Source of the DNA: Shinella fusca
GTDB lineage: Bacteria > Pseudomonadota > Alphaproteobacteria > Rhizobiales > Rhizobiaceae
DNA: 64,000 bases
Reading direction: 5' to 3'
Assembly: GCF_014203155.1 (NCBI RefSeq)
Contig: NZ_JACHIK010000002.1
Coordinates: 412,574 to 476,573, forward strand
Positions within the stretch are counted from its first letter, which is position 1. Each line of letters begins with the position of its first letter. The translations under genes were made by a program, and so were the position numbers. Shown here piece by piece: positions 19,910 through 28,500 of this stretch. Below the pieces are notes generated by a model. That model was given only the letters and a program-made list of their open reading frames with translations, had not been told where the DNA came from and searched no databases.

Positions 19910-20545
19910 ATGAAGACCGACGACCTGATCACCCTGATGGCGCAAGATGCCCCTACCGGCCTGCGCTACGGCCGCGCGCTTGCGCTTGCGCTGGGTGTCG
20001 GCATCGCCGTCTCAGTGGTTCTCCTCGTTGCTACCGTCGGCATCCGCCACAATATGGCGAGCGTCTTCGAGACCGCGCGCGTGCTCTTCAAGATCGCCGT
20101 CACCTTTATGCTCGCCGTCCTTGCCGCGCGGCTTGCCGTGCGCATCGGCCGGCCGGGGGCGGAAACGCGCGGCCCCGCATTGCTGCTCGCCGTGCCGGCG
20201 CTGATGGTCGCCGCCGCCGTCGCCGCCGAACTCTTCGTGCTGCCGGCGGATGCCTGGCCGGCGAGCCTCGTCGGCCGGAACGCGCTGTTCTGCGTGTTTT
20301 TCGTGCCGGTTCTTTCGCTCGCCCCGCTGGCGGGCCTGTTCTGGGCACTGAAGAAGGGTGCGCCGGAAAATCCAACCTTTGCGGGCGCCACGGCCGGGCT
20401 TGCCGCCGGCGCCATCGCCGTGGCTGTCTATGCCTGGCATTGCCCGGACGACAGCCCGCTCTTCCTTGCCACCTGGTACACGATCGCCATTGCCGTGGTC
20501 ACCGTGGCCGGTGCGCTTGCCGGCCGCCGCTGGCTTCGCTGGTGA
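19910..20545 (+). CDS. nrsF: DUF1109 membrane anti-sigma factor (NrsF-like)
   Basis: This 211-residue inner-membrane protein has six hydrophobic helices. Two conserved cysteines, Cys128 (NALFCVFF) and Cys178 (YAWHCPDDSPLF), correspond to the pair in NrsF needed for metal sensing. In that family the protein holds the sigma factor at the membrane until chromate, cadmium or copper stress. It follows the sigma gene immediately. Confidence 0.9.
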   Translation: MKTDDLITLMAQDAPTGLRYGRALALALGVGIAVSVVLLVATVGIRHNMASVFETARVLFKIAVTFMLAVLAARLAVRIGRPGAETRGPALLLAVPALMVAAAVAAELFVLPADAWPASLVGRNALFCVFFVPVLSLAPLAGLFWALKKGAPENPTFAGATAGLAAGAIAVAVYAWHCPDDSPLFLATWYTIAIAVVTVAGALAGRRWLRW

Positions 20546-20574
20546 CCGCATAGGTCAAGTTGCGCTTCTACGGT

Positions 20575-20588
20575 TTGACGGAGATCAT
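20575..20588 (+). promoter_or_regulatory. FNR/FixK-like box upstream of second stress protein
   Basis: TTGAC-GGAG-ATCAT matches nine of ten conserved positions of TTGAY-N4-RTCAA and is centred about 75 bases before the start codon. Confidence 0.6.
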
Positions 20589-20655
20589 CGCGGTCGCCTC
20601 GGGCAGGGGCTAGCCTTCCTTCATTGGGCAACCGGACCAGTGAAGGAGCTTGCAC

Positions 20656-21486
20656 ATGTCATTCAAGACCATACTCGCGCTCATCGGCACCGCGACGAGC
20701 GAAGCGGACCTCGACAAGGCCATCGCGCTTTCGGCGGAACTGGAGGCGCACCTTTCGGTGGTGGTGCTGCGGACCGCGATCTCGACGTTCGGCGTGGACT
20801 ATCCCGCCGCCGCGGCGTGGCTGGATGCGCGCCAGAAGGAGATCGACGAATTGATCGACGTCCGGCACAAGGCGGAAGACCGCTGCCGGAGAGGCGGCCT
20901 CTCCTTCGATATCGATCATATCTACGACGACCGCTTTATCATCGAAAGCAATATCGGCATGCGTGCCATGTATGCGGATGTGGTCGTTCTTGGGGAGGGG
21001 ATCCGTTCGGATGACGACTTGCGCAAAGCCGCCGTCAATGCCACGGCTTTCGATTCCGGAACGCCGCTCGTCCTCATGCCGGCGCTGCGGCCGACGTCGC
21101 TGAAGCCGAAGAACGTGCTCTTCGCCTGGAATTCCCGCCCGCAGGCGGCGAGCGCCGCGAAAGCCGCCGCCGGGATGCTGGCGGGCGCCGACGCGGTCCA
21201 CCTCGTCGTTGTCGATCCGGACGCCTCCTATTTCGGCAATGGCGGAGAGCCGGGCGCCGACATGGCGGCCTTCCTCTCCCGGCACGGCGCCAAGGTCTTC
21301 ATCGAGCAGCTTGCGAGCGGAGAGCGGGCGGCGCAGGACGTCATCCGCCAGCATGCGCTGGAGCTTGGCTGCGACATGATCGTCATGGGCGCCTACGGCC
21401 ATTCGCGTCTGCGCGAGCGGGTCTTCGGCGGCGTCACCGCGTCGATCCTCGAAGACTGCGACGTGCCGGTCTTCCTGATGCGGTAG
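20656..21486 (+). CDS. Universal stress protein, tandem UspA domains
   Basis: The 276-residue protein begins MSFKTILALIGTATSEADLD and ends with the UspA nucleotide-binding pattern GAYGHSRLRERVFGGVTAS. The ATG at 20656 is favoured over the upstream TTG because GAAGGAG is then properly spaced. It differs clearly from the stress protein at the start of the window. It heads a rightward set with a small helical protein and a metallo-hydrolase, behind an FNR-like box. Confidence 0.9.
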   Translation: MSFKTILALIGTATSEADLDKAIALSAELEAHLSVVVLRTAISTFGVDYPAAAAWLDARQKEIDELIDVRHKAEDRCRRGGLSFDIDHIYDDRFIIESNIGMRAMYADVVVLGEGIRSDDDLRKAAVNATAFDSGTPLVLMPALRPTSLKPKNVLFAWNSRPQAASAAKAAAGMLAGADAVHLVVVDPDASYFGNGGEPGADMAAFLSRHGAKVFIEQLASGERAAQDVIRQHALELGCDMIVMGAYGHSRLRERVFGGVTASILEDCDVPVFLMR

Positions 21487-21524
21487 CCACATAGGATGTT
21501 CCGAAAAGACGACAGGAGGTGACT

Positions 21525-21836
21525 ATGCCTGAATGCGATATGATGACGACCGAGCATGCCGCCGCACCCCTTGCCTGGCCGGTGATCGGCACGGAGCCTT
21601 TCCTCCGGGCGCCGTTCGAGATCGGCCTGGCGATGCATCGCTACTGGCTGGTCGCGGCCTCGCGGCTGCTTCAGGACCAGGCCGCGCATCTGCAGAACCT
21701 TGCCGAATGCAGCGATCCGCTGAGCATGCTGGTCTGCCAGACGGAGCTTGCCGAAAAGTCCGTCGCAGCCGGTCTCGAGGATCTGCGGCGCGGTGTCGAT
21801 ACGGTCACGGAGGCCGCCGGCGAGCCGCCGCAATAG
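21525..21836 (+). CDS. Small helical protein, possibly phasin-like
   Basis: This 103-residue soluble protein is mostly amphipathic helix (EIGLAMHRYWLVAASRLLQD, LVCQTELAEKSVAAGLEDLR), a pattern resembling phasin-like proteins. AGGAGGTGACT precedes the ATG strongly. It lies between a stress protein and a beta-CASP hydrolase. The phasin likeness is weak, and the function is unknown. Confidence 0.75.
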   Translation: MPECDMMTTEHAAAPLAWPVIGTEPFLRAPFEIGLAMHRYWLVAASRLLQDQAAHLQNLAECSDPLSMLVCQTELAEKSVAAGLEDLRRGVDTVTEAAGEPPQ

Positions 21837-21851
21837 AGTATCGGAGGGAAC

Positions 21852-23210
21852 GTGCTTTCACTGAAATCGCTCGGCGGGGCGGGAACCGTTACCGGCTCCA
21901 AGCATCTGCTCACCCTCGACGGGCATCGTATCCTCGTCGATTGCGGCCTCTTCCAGGGCCTGAAGAACCTGCGCGAACTCAACTGGGCGCCGCTGCCGGT
22001 CCCGCCGCACGATATCGACGCGGTGATCCTGACCCACGCGCATCTCGATCATTGCGGATACCTGCCGCGGCTGGTGCGGGACGGCTATCATGGCAAGGTC
22101 TACGCGACACCGGCGACCCGGGACGTCGCAGAACTGATCCTGATGGACAGCGGTCATCTGCAGGAAAAGGATGCGGAATTCCTCAACCGGCACGCACTGT
22201 CGCGGCACCGGCCGGCCCTGCCGCTCTATGGCGTGCGGGAGGCGCAAAGGGCGGTCGGGCACTTTTCGACCGCGGCCTTCGGCCAGACGGTGCGGCTTGC
22301 CGGCGGCGCGTCGTTCCGCTTCCGGCCTGCGGGGCATATCCTCGGCGCGGCGAGCGTCGACCTCGAATGGGGCGGCCGGCGCATCCTCTTTTCCGGCGAT
22401 ATCGGCCGCTATGGCGATCCGCTCATGCCGGACCCGGCCCCGCCGCCGGCGGCCGACTATATCCTGATCGAATCCACCTACGGCGACCGCCTCCACGACA
22501 GGACCGATCCGGCCGCGGCGCTGGGCGCGATCGTCGAGCGGACGATCGGGCGGGGCGGCACGCTCGTCATTCCGGCCTTTGCCGTCGGGCGGGCGCAGGA
22601 GCTCCTCTATTATTTCTGGAAGCTGGAGAAGGCGGGCCGCCTGCCCGCGGTTCCGCTCTTCCTCGACAGCCCCATGGCCATCGAGGCGACCGGCCTTCTG
22701 GGCCGCCACATGCAGGACCATCGCCTCGACGGGGAGACCTGCGGGGCGGTCAGCGCCATCGCCCGCCATGCGCAGGATGTCGAGGCCTCGAAGGCGATCA
22801 GCGCGAACCGCTTTCCCAAGATCGTCATTTCCGCTTCGGGCATGGCGACCGGCGGCCGCGTCCTGCACCATCTGAAGGCCTTTGCGCCCGATGCGCGCAA
22901 CACGATCCTGCTTGCCGGCTTCCAGGCAGTCGGAACGCGGGGCCGCTCGTTGCAGGAAGGCACGGCCGAACTGAAGATCCACGGCGACTGGGTGCCGGTC
23001 AAGGCGGAGGTGGCCCATCTCGACATGCTCTCGGCCCATGCCGATGCCGGCGAGCTGATGCGATGGCTCTCCGCCTGCCCGCGCCCGCCGCGCAAGGTCT
23101 TCATCGTGCATGGCGAGGCGGAGGCGTCGGAAGCCCTGCGTATCCGCATTGCGCGGGAGCTCGGATGGCCGAGCGTCGTGCCGCGTCTCGATCAGGAATT
23201 CGAGCTTTGA
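21852..23210 (+). CDS. Beta-CASP metallo-beta-lactamase-fold hydrolase
   Basis: This 452-residue protein has the HxHxDH zinc motif (LTHAHLDHCGYLP), the RPAGHILGAASV and LFSGDIGRYG segments, and the C-terminal beta-CASP motifs (SASGMATGGRVLHH; SAHADAGELMRWL). Homologues are RNA exonucleases of the CPSF/YSH1 type. The GTG start follows GGAGGGAAC. Such proteins often accompany low-oxygen stress genes, which fits the FNR-like box upstream. RNA cleavage is inferred from family. Confidence 0.92.
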   Translation: MLSLKSLGGAGTVTGSKHLLTLDGHRILVDCGLFQGLKNLRELNWAPLPVPPHDIDAVILTHAHLDHCGYLPRLVRDGYHGKVYATPATRDVAELILMDSGHLQEKDAEFLNRHALSRHRPALPLYGVREAQRAVGHFSTAAFGQTVRLAGGASFRFRPAGHILGAASVDLEWGGRRILFSGDIGRYGDPLMPDPAPPPAADYILIESTYGDRLHDRTDPAAALGAIVERTIGRGGTLVIPAFAVGRAQELLYYFWKLEKAGRLPAVPLFLDSPMAIEATGLLGRHMQDHRLDGETCGAVSAIARHAQDVEASKAISANRFPKIVISASGMATGGRVLHHLKAFAPDARNTILLAGFQAVGTRGRSLQEGTAELKIHGDWVPVKAEVAHLDMLSAHADAGELMRWLSACPRPPRKVFIVHGEAEASEALRIRIARELGWPSVVPRLDQEFEL

Positions 23211-23222
23211 ACCCGGCCGGCT

Positions 23223-24116
23223 TCAGGCCCGGCGGTGCTTGGGGGTGACGCCGTAGGCCTTCTTGAAGGCCGTGGTGAAGCTGGAGGGATTGCGGTAGCC
23301 GGCGAGATAGGCGGCCTGCGAGATCGGGATACCGTCCCGCTCCAGCGCGATGCGCGCCGTCTCCAGCCGCTGCTGGCGGATGAAATCCGATACGGCGATG
23401 CCGAAACGCTCCTTGAAATGACGCTGGATGGAGGACGTGCTGATGCCCACCGCCCGCGCGATGCGCTCCAGCGTCAGGTCCTCGCAGACATGGGCGAGGA
23501 TGTAGTCGCGCACCTTCTCGCTCTGCCGCCGACTGCCCGCCGACGGCTGGTTCGGCGCGGCCCTGTCCGCCTCCACCAGCACCGAGCAGGCCTGGCACAG
23601 GATGTCGAAGGCATGGGCATTGCGATGGAGCGTCAGGAGTTCGCCCGCCATCGCCACCGGCGGCTTGAGGATATGCTCGGCGGTCTGGATGAGATGCCGG
23701 TTCGGCGCGAAGCGGAAGGTGGCGAGGTGCCGGGAGAAGAAGGCCCTCAGCTTGGGCATGCTCGTCGGCTGCGAGCGAATGAGACGGTCGATCCACGGCT
23801 GCGGTGCGGAGATCATCACCTTGCGCAGCGGCGTGGTGCTCTCGTTGACGAACCGGAGCTGGCAGTCGCGCGCGACGTTCAGCAGGAAGACGACCGGCTC
23901 CGGATGGGCCTCGTCGCCCGCCTCGATGTGGAAATGCTCCCCGTCCATCACGAAATGCTGCTGGCCCTGCAGCAGCACCATCAGCAGGAATTTCGGCCAG
24001 ACGTCGTAGAGGTTGTCGTCCGGCGTGCAGCTTGCCGGACCGTCCATCGCGCCCACGAAGAGGTGCTGGGGAATTTCCGGTTTGATCCTGATGTTCAAGA
24101 CGCCGCCCTCTCGCAT
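23223..24116 (-). CDS. AraC-family transcriptional regulator of siderophore uptake
   Basis: The C-terminal part has the two-helix-turn-helix AraC domain (LTLERIARAVGISTSSIQRH; SQAAYLAGYRNPSSFTTAFKKAYG); the N-terminal part is a sensor-like region. It is divergent from a TonB siderophore receptor, the usual arrangement of PchR/RhrA-type regulators that use the siderophore as inducer. I chose the ATG at 24116 (297 residues); the frame is open to a TTG at 24236, but that would run through a RirA-type operator. The start is uncertain. Confidence 0.88.
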   Translation of the reverse strand: MREGGVLNIRIKPEIPQHLFVGAMDGPASCTPDDNLYDVWPKFLLMVLLQGQQHFVMDGEHFHIEAGDEAHPEPVVFLLNVARDCQLRFVNESTTPLRKVMISAPQPWIDRLIRSQPTSMPKLRAFFSRHLATFRFAPNRHLIQTAEHILKPPVAMAGELLTLHRNAHAFDILCQACSVLVEADRAAPNQPSAGSRRQSEKVRDYILAHVCEDLTLERIARAVGISTSSIQRHFKERFGIAVSDFIRQQRLETARIALERDGIPISQAAYLAGYRNPSSFTTAFKKAYGVTPKHRRA

Positions 24117-24220
24117 CGCCCGACCCGCCGATATGACCGCGGCTGCCTCCTGCGCGAAGTTTTCTGAAGCCTGCGCGAAAGTCTTTGCGGTCGACAGCCG
24201 AACCAAGCTACTGGCATAGT

Positions 24221-24235
24221 TGACTGCGTTAATCA
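24221..24235. promoter_or_regulatory. RirA-type iron-responsive operator
   Basis: TGA-CTGCGTTAA-TCA is an exact TGA-N9-TCA match to the rhizobial iron-responsive operator, located 52 bases before the receptor start and within the shared promoter region. It predicts repression by RirA when iron is plentiful. Confidence 0.65.
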
Positions 24236-24286
24236 AGTTTAATCGCCGGCCGTCGCGCCGGCCTTCGTGTGTATGGGTTCGGGAAA

Positions 24287-26479
24287 ATGTGGGGCACTCT
24301 TTCGCCGTCTATCGGTCGGCATCGCATCATGCTTTTGGCCGCAGCGAGCATTCTGACGCTGAACGTGGCGGCCGCGCAGGAGAAAAAGGCGGACGACGGC
24401 AGCACCGCGCTGGAAGCGGTGGTCGTCGATGGCGGCGCCGACGAGAGGGGCGACGGCCCGGTCGGCGGCTACGTCGCGAAGAAAAGCCTTGCCGGCACCA
24501 AGACCGATACGCCGATCGCCAGGACGCCGCAGACCGTCTCCGTCGTCTCGAAGGAGCAGATCGAGGACCAGCACGCCCAGTCCGTCGCCGAGGCGCTGCG
24601 CTATACGCCGGGCGTCTTCACGGAATATCGCGGCGCCTCCAACCTGCGCGACGAGATCTTCGTGCGCGGCTTCTCCTATGTGCCGAAATATCTCGACGGC
24701 CTCTTCCTCGGCGGCGATCTCTCCTATGCCAAGATCGATCCCTATCTCCTGGAGCGCGTCGAGCTGATCTCGGGTCCCGCTTCCGTGCTCTACGGACAGG
24801 CCAATCCCGGCGGCATCGTCAACATGGTCAGCAAGAAGCCGACCGGCGCGCCGCTGCGCGAGGTGGAGCTTTCCCTCGGCACGGACGGCTACGTCTCCGG
24901 CGGCTTCGACATCAGCGACGTGATCGACGAGGATTTCGCCTATCGCCTCGCCGTTACGGGCCTGTCGCGCGATCTGCAGGAGAATTTCGCCAGGCAGAAG
25001 TCCTTCGCCGTCGCGCCGTCCGTCACCTGGTCGCCGGACGAGGGCACGTCACTCACGGTGCTTGGCGGATACCAGTACGAGCCGGATGCCGGCTACCGCA
25101 ACTTCCTCGATGCGGCGGGCACCGTCACACCCATCCCGGGCTATGGCTTCGTGCCGCGTGACTTCTTCGCCTCCGATCCGGATTTCGAGCGCGCCGAGCG
25201 CCGGCAGGCGTGGATCGGGTACGAGTTCAAGCATGAACTGAACGACAACGTCACCTTCCGCCAGAACGCGCGCTACCACCGTACGGACTGGCTGCACCAC
25301 ACGCTCGTCTACGGCTACCTTTCGCCCGATCCCGTCACCGGCAACAATACGATCCTCAACCGCACGGCGAGCGGGGGCACGGACGACTGGAACCAGTTCA
25401 CCATCGACAACCAGATGGAGGCCACGTTCTCGACGGGCGCTGCCGACCATACGCTGCTCGCCGGCTTCGACTATCGGTATCGTACACGCGATTATGCGTG
25501 GGGTTATGCCTCGGTGCCGACGCTCAATCTCACCGACCCGCAATATGGCGGTCTCGGCCTGGACACGCTCGTGCTGCCGAAGGACTCCTGGACGGAGACG
25601 ACCGCCCATCAGGCCGGCGTCTATCTTCAGGACCAGGTGGAGATCGGCAATCTCGACCTGCTCGGCGGTGTCCGCTACGACCGGGCGAAAACCGAGATCG
25701 ACGACCTCAACGCCACCAACAACGACCAGTCCTATGACGGCGGCGCCTTCACCTGGCGCGCCGGCGCGCTCTATACGTTCGACAACGGCATCGCGCCCTA
25801 TGTCAGCTATGCGACGTCCTTCGAGCCCGCGCTCTATTCGCCGCCCGCCGGGCAGTCCGCCTTCTCGCCGACGACAGCCAGGCAGTTCGAGGCCGGCGTC
25901 AAATATGCGCCGGAAGGCAGCGGCATCCTTCTGACGGCCGCCTATTACGACCTGACGCAAAATGATGTCGTCGCCGCGACCTATCCCGGCCCGGTCTACA
26001 AGCAGATCGGCCAGATCCACAATCACGGGATCGAACTCTCCGCTCATGCGGAGATGACGGACAACCTGTCGCTCATCGCCGGCTATAGCTACATCGATTC
26101 GGTCGTCGAAGAGTCTGTCGATGCGGGAGAAGTCGGCAAGATGCCCTCGCGCATCCCGCAGCACCAAGCCTCGCTCTGGGCGACCTACACGGCCGATTCC
26201 GGCGCGCTGGAAGGGCTGACCGTCGGCGGGGGCCTGCGCTACATCGGCACGAGCTGGGGCGACGGCGCCAATACGTTCAAGGTCGGCGCGGTGACGCTGT
26301 TCGACGCCATGGCGTCCTACGATTTCGGCGTGAAGAACCCGGACCTTGCCGGGCTCTCGCTCCAGGTCAACGTCAAGAACATCGGCGACGAGCGCTATGT
26401 GGCCTCCTGCGCCAATGCCTATGCCTGCTTCTATGGCGAGGGACGCAGCATCGTCGCGACGCTGAAGAAGCAATGGTGA
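24287..26479 (+). CDS. TonB-dependent siderophore receptor
   Basis: The product is a 730-residue outer-membrane receptor: signal peptide (HRIMLLAAASILTLNVAAA), plug domain (RTPQTVSVVSKEQIEDQ; RGFSYVPKYLDGL; ISGPASVLYGQANPGGIVN) and a 22-strand barrel ending in ATLKKQW with the terminal aromatic residue. Plug motifs match ferric-siderophore receptors (FhuA/FoxA type). It overlaps the following esterase gene by seven bases and shares a promoter region with the AraC regulator. Exact ligand unknown. Confidence 0.93.
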   Translation: MWGTLSPSIGRHRIMLLAAASILTLNVAAAQEKKADDGSTALEAVVVDGGADERGDGPVGGYVAKKSLAGTKTDTPIARTPQTVSVVSKEQIEDQHAQSVAEALRYTPGVFTEYRGASNLRDEIFVRGFSYVPKYLDGLFLGGDLSYAKIDPYLLERVELISGPASVLYGQANPGGIVNMVSKKPTGAPLREVELSLGTDGYVSGGFDISDVIDEDFAYRLAVTGLSRDLQENFARQKSFAVAPSVTWSPDEGTSLTVLGGYQYEPDAGYRNFLDAAGTVTPIPGYGFVPRDFFASDPDFERAERRQAWIGYEFKHELNDNVTFRQNARYHRTDWLHHTLVYGYLSPDPVTGNNTILNRTASGGTDDWNQFTIDNQMEATFSTGAADHTLLAGFDYRYRTRDYAWGYASVPTLNLTDPQYGGLGLDTLVLPKDSWTETTAHQAGVYLQDQVEIGNLDLLGGVRYDRAKTEIDDLNATNNDQSYDGGAFTWRAGALYTFDNGIAPYVSYATSFEPALYSPPAGQSAFSPTTARQFEAGVKYAPEGSGILLTAAYYDLTQNDVVAATYPGPVYKQIGQIHNHGIELSAHAEMTDNLSLIAGYSYIDSVVEESVDAGEVGKMPSRIPQHQASLWATYTADSGALEGLTVGGGLRYIGTSWGDGANTFKVGAVTLFDAMASYDFGVKNPDLAGLSLQVNVKNIGDERYVASCANAYACFYGEGRSIVATLKKQW

Positions 26480-28085
26480 GGTTGAAGATCATCGGGCTCG
26501 GGCTTCTCGCCATGGGCCTTTCGATGACACCCATGCCTGCGGCGGAGACGCCGCAGGCCGTGCCGCTTGCCGCAAACGGCGAGGCGCAGGGCGCGGCCAC
26601 GGCCGCCGGGGCGCGGCAGGCCTTCGACCCGCAGGCCTCCGCCGGTGATTACCTCAAGGGCCGGCTGCGCGTGACGGCGGGCCGGTTCGATCTCGACTCG
26701 TCGATGCGGAAGGCCGGCACCTGCGCCGCCTTGCCGAGGGGGCGGGGGGCATTGCCGACTTCCAGTTCGTGGCGGAGCGGCCGGACGACCGGCTGGTGGT
26801 GAGCGCGCAGGCGCCCGGCGCCTATGCGCTGGCGATCGAGCGCAAGGTGGCCGCCGCCGACCAGCTTCCGCCGCCGCCGGATTATCTCAGCCCGACGATT
26901 GCCGACATGGCCGCCGCTCTTGCCGCCGGCCAGTCGACGGATGCCTTCTGGGCCATGGTGGCGTCAAGGGGCACGCCCCTCGTCGAAGACGGGCGGGAAG
27001 GGCACAGGATCGTCACCTTCCTCGGCCGGGGCGCTGAGCGCAACATCCGCCTCTTCGGCGCGCCGAGCGGCGACCACGAGGAATTGCATCGGCTCGGCGC
27101 GTCCGACATCTGGTTCAGGAGCTTCGAGGTGCCGGATGGCACGCGGCTTTCCTATCAGCTCGCCTTCGACGTGCCCGACGTGCCGGGCACCGCACGGGAC
27201 CGGCGCGTCGCCATCCTCGCGACGGCGAAGGCGGATCCGCTGAACCGCCATCCGTGGCCGGCCGATGCGGCGGACGCCTATAATCAGGATTCCGTGCTGG
27301 AGCTTGCCGGCGCGCCGCCGCAGCCATGGCTTGCCGAAAGGGGCAGCCCGGCGGGCACGCTGGAGCGACTTTCCATCGAGAGCCCCGCCCTCGGCAACCG
27401 GCGGGATGTCACCATCTACCGGCCGGCCGGCTTCGCCCCCGCCGACAAGCGGACAATCCTGCTCTTCGTCTTCGATGCGGACCAGTATCTGGAGCGCGTG
27501 CCGGTACCGCGCATCCTCGACAACATGATCGCTGCCGGTGCGGTGCCGCCGGTCGTGGCGGTCTTCGTCGCCAATCCCGATCGCGAGGCGAGGGCGCGCG
27601 AACTGCCCGCCAATCCCGCCTTCGCGGATTTCATGGCGAAGGAGCTCCATCCCTTCGTGGTGAAGGAGACCGGCTTTGCGGCGCCGGCCGCGCGCACGGT
27701 GCTGGCCGGATCGAGCTATGGCGGGCTTGCCGCCGTGACGGTCGCCCTGCACCACCCGCAGGTCTTCGGCAATGCGCTCTCCATGTCGGGCTCCTTCTGG
27801 TGGAGCCCGCCGGGCACGCCGGAGGACCGCAGCGAATATGTGGCGGGGCAGGTCGCCGCCGGCCCGATGCTGCCGCTGCGCGTCTTCCTTTCCGCCGGCC
27901 TCTTCGAGACCGGCGCGCAGGGCACGGCCGGCATTCTGGAGACCAGCCGGCACCTGCGCGACGTGCTGGAGGCCAAGGGCATTCCCGTCACCTATCGCGA
28001 CTATGCCGGCGGCCACGATTATCTGGTCTGGCAGGGTGTGATCTCGGACGGGTTGATCGCGCTCTTCGGCAAGGACCGGCCGTAG
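26473..28085 (+). pseudogene. Siderophore esterase (Fes/IroE-like), frameshifted
   Basis: The 5' frame (26473-26802) encodes a signal peptide and GDYLKGRLRVTAGRFDL, then runs into unrelated sequence. The expected continuation, VDAEGRHLRRLAEGAGGIAD, lies in another frame that stays open to 28085. The break falls at 26692-26700, where CTCGA and CTCG occur in tandem; removing five bases restores the frame. The 3' part is an alpha/beta hydrolase of the Esterase-D/Fes type with nucleophile motif AGSSYGG and a late histidine in GGHDYLVW. It would release iron from an imported ester siderophore. Either a true lesion or a sequence error. Confidence 0.8.
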
Positions 28086-28175
28086 GGCCGGCTTTCCTTG
28101 CGAAGAAAACATGACTAGAAGAGTTATATTTTACGGCGCGGCGAAGCTGCCGCCCGTCCGGAAGAAGGAAAGGCC

Positions 28176-28475
28176 ATGCTCGAATCCACCGCTGTCCTGA
28201 CGACCGCAAGCGGCCCCAAATATCTGGTGCAGCTGTGCAAGCACTTCGCCCACAAGATCGAGGTCAGCTACTCGGAAAGCCATGGCGAATGTCGGTTCGG
28301 CCGCGGCTCCGCCGTGCTGGACGCGGATGAGACGGGCCTGCGCATGGTTGCGCGTGCCGGCGACGAGGAGGGGCTGGCGCAGGTGCAGTCGATCGTCGAA
28401 TCGCATCTCGTCCGCTTCGCCTTCCGCGAGGACATGGCGGCGCTCGACTGGCGGCGGCAGGACAGGGTCGCCTGA
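28176..28475 (+). CDS. DUF2218-domain protein
   Basis: This 99-residue cytoplasmic protein has the DUF2218 pattern: KYLVQLCKHFAHKIEVSYSE, a glycine-rich GECRFGRGSAVL turn and SIVESHLVRFAFRED. Such proteins are commonly found beside siderophore transport genes. It lies 25 bases before the binding-protein gene, so it is probably in that operon. Molecular role unknown. Confidence 0.88.
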   Translation: MLESTAVLTTASGPKYLVQLCKHFAHKIEVSYSESHGECRFGRGSAVLDADETGLRMVARAGDEEGLAQVQSIVESHLVRFAFREDMAALDWRRQDRVA

Positions 28476-28500
28476 GCATTTCAGCATCGAAGGTAAAACC

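Noticed and set aside
25049..26473. Antisense ORF opposite the TonB receptor
   Set aside because: Composition typical of an antisense shadow; receptor frame is complete.
28111..28125. Second RirA-type box before the DUF2218 gene
   Set aside because: TGA-N9-TTA misses one conserved base; too weak to call.
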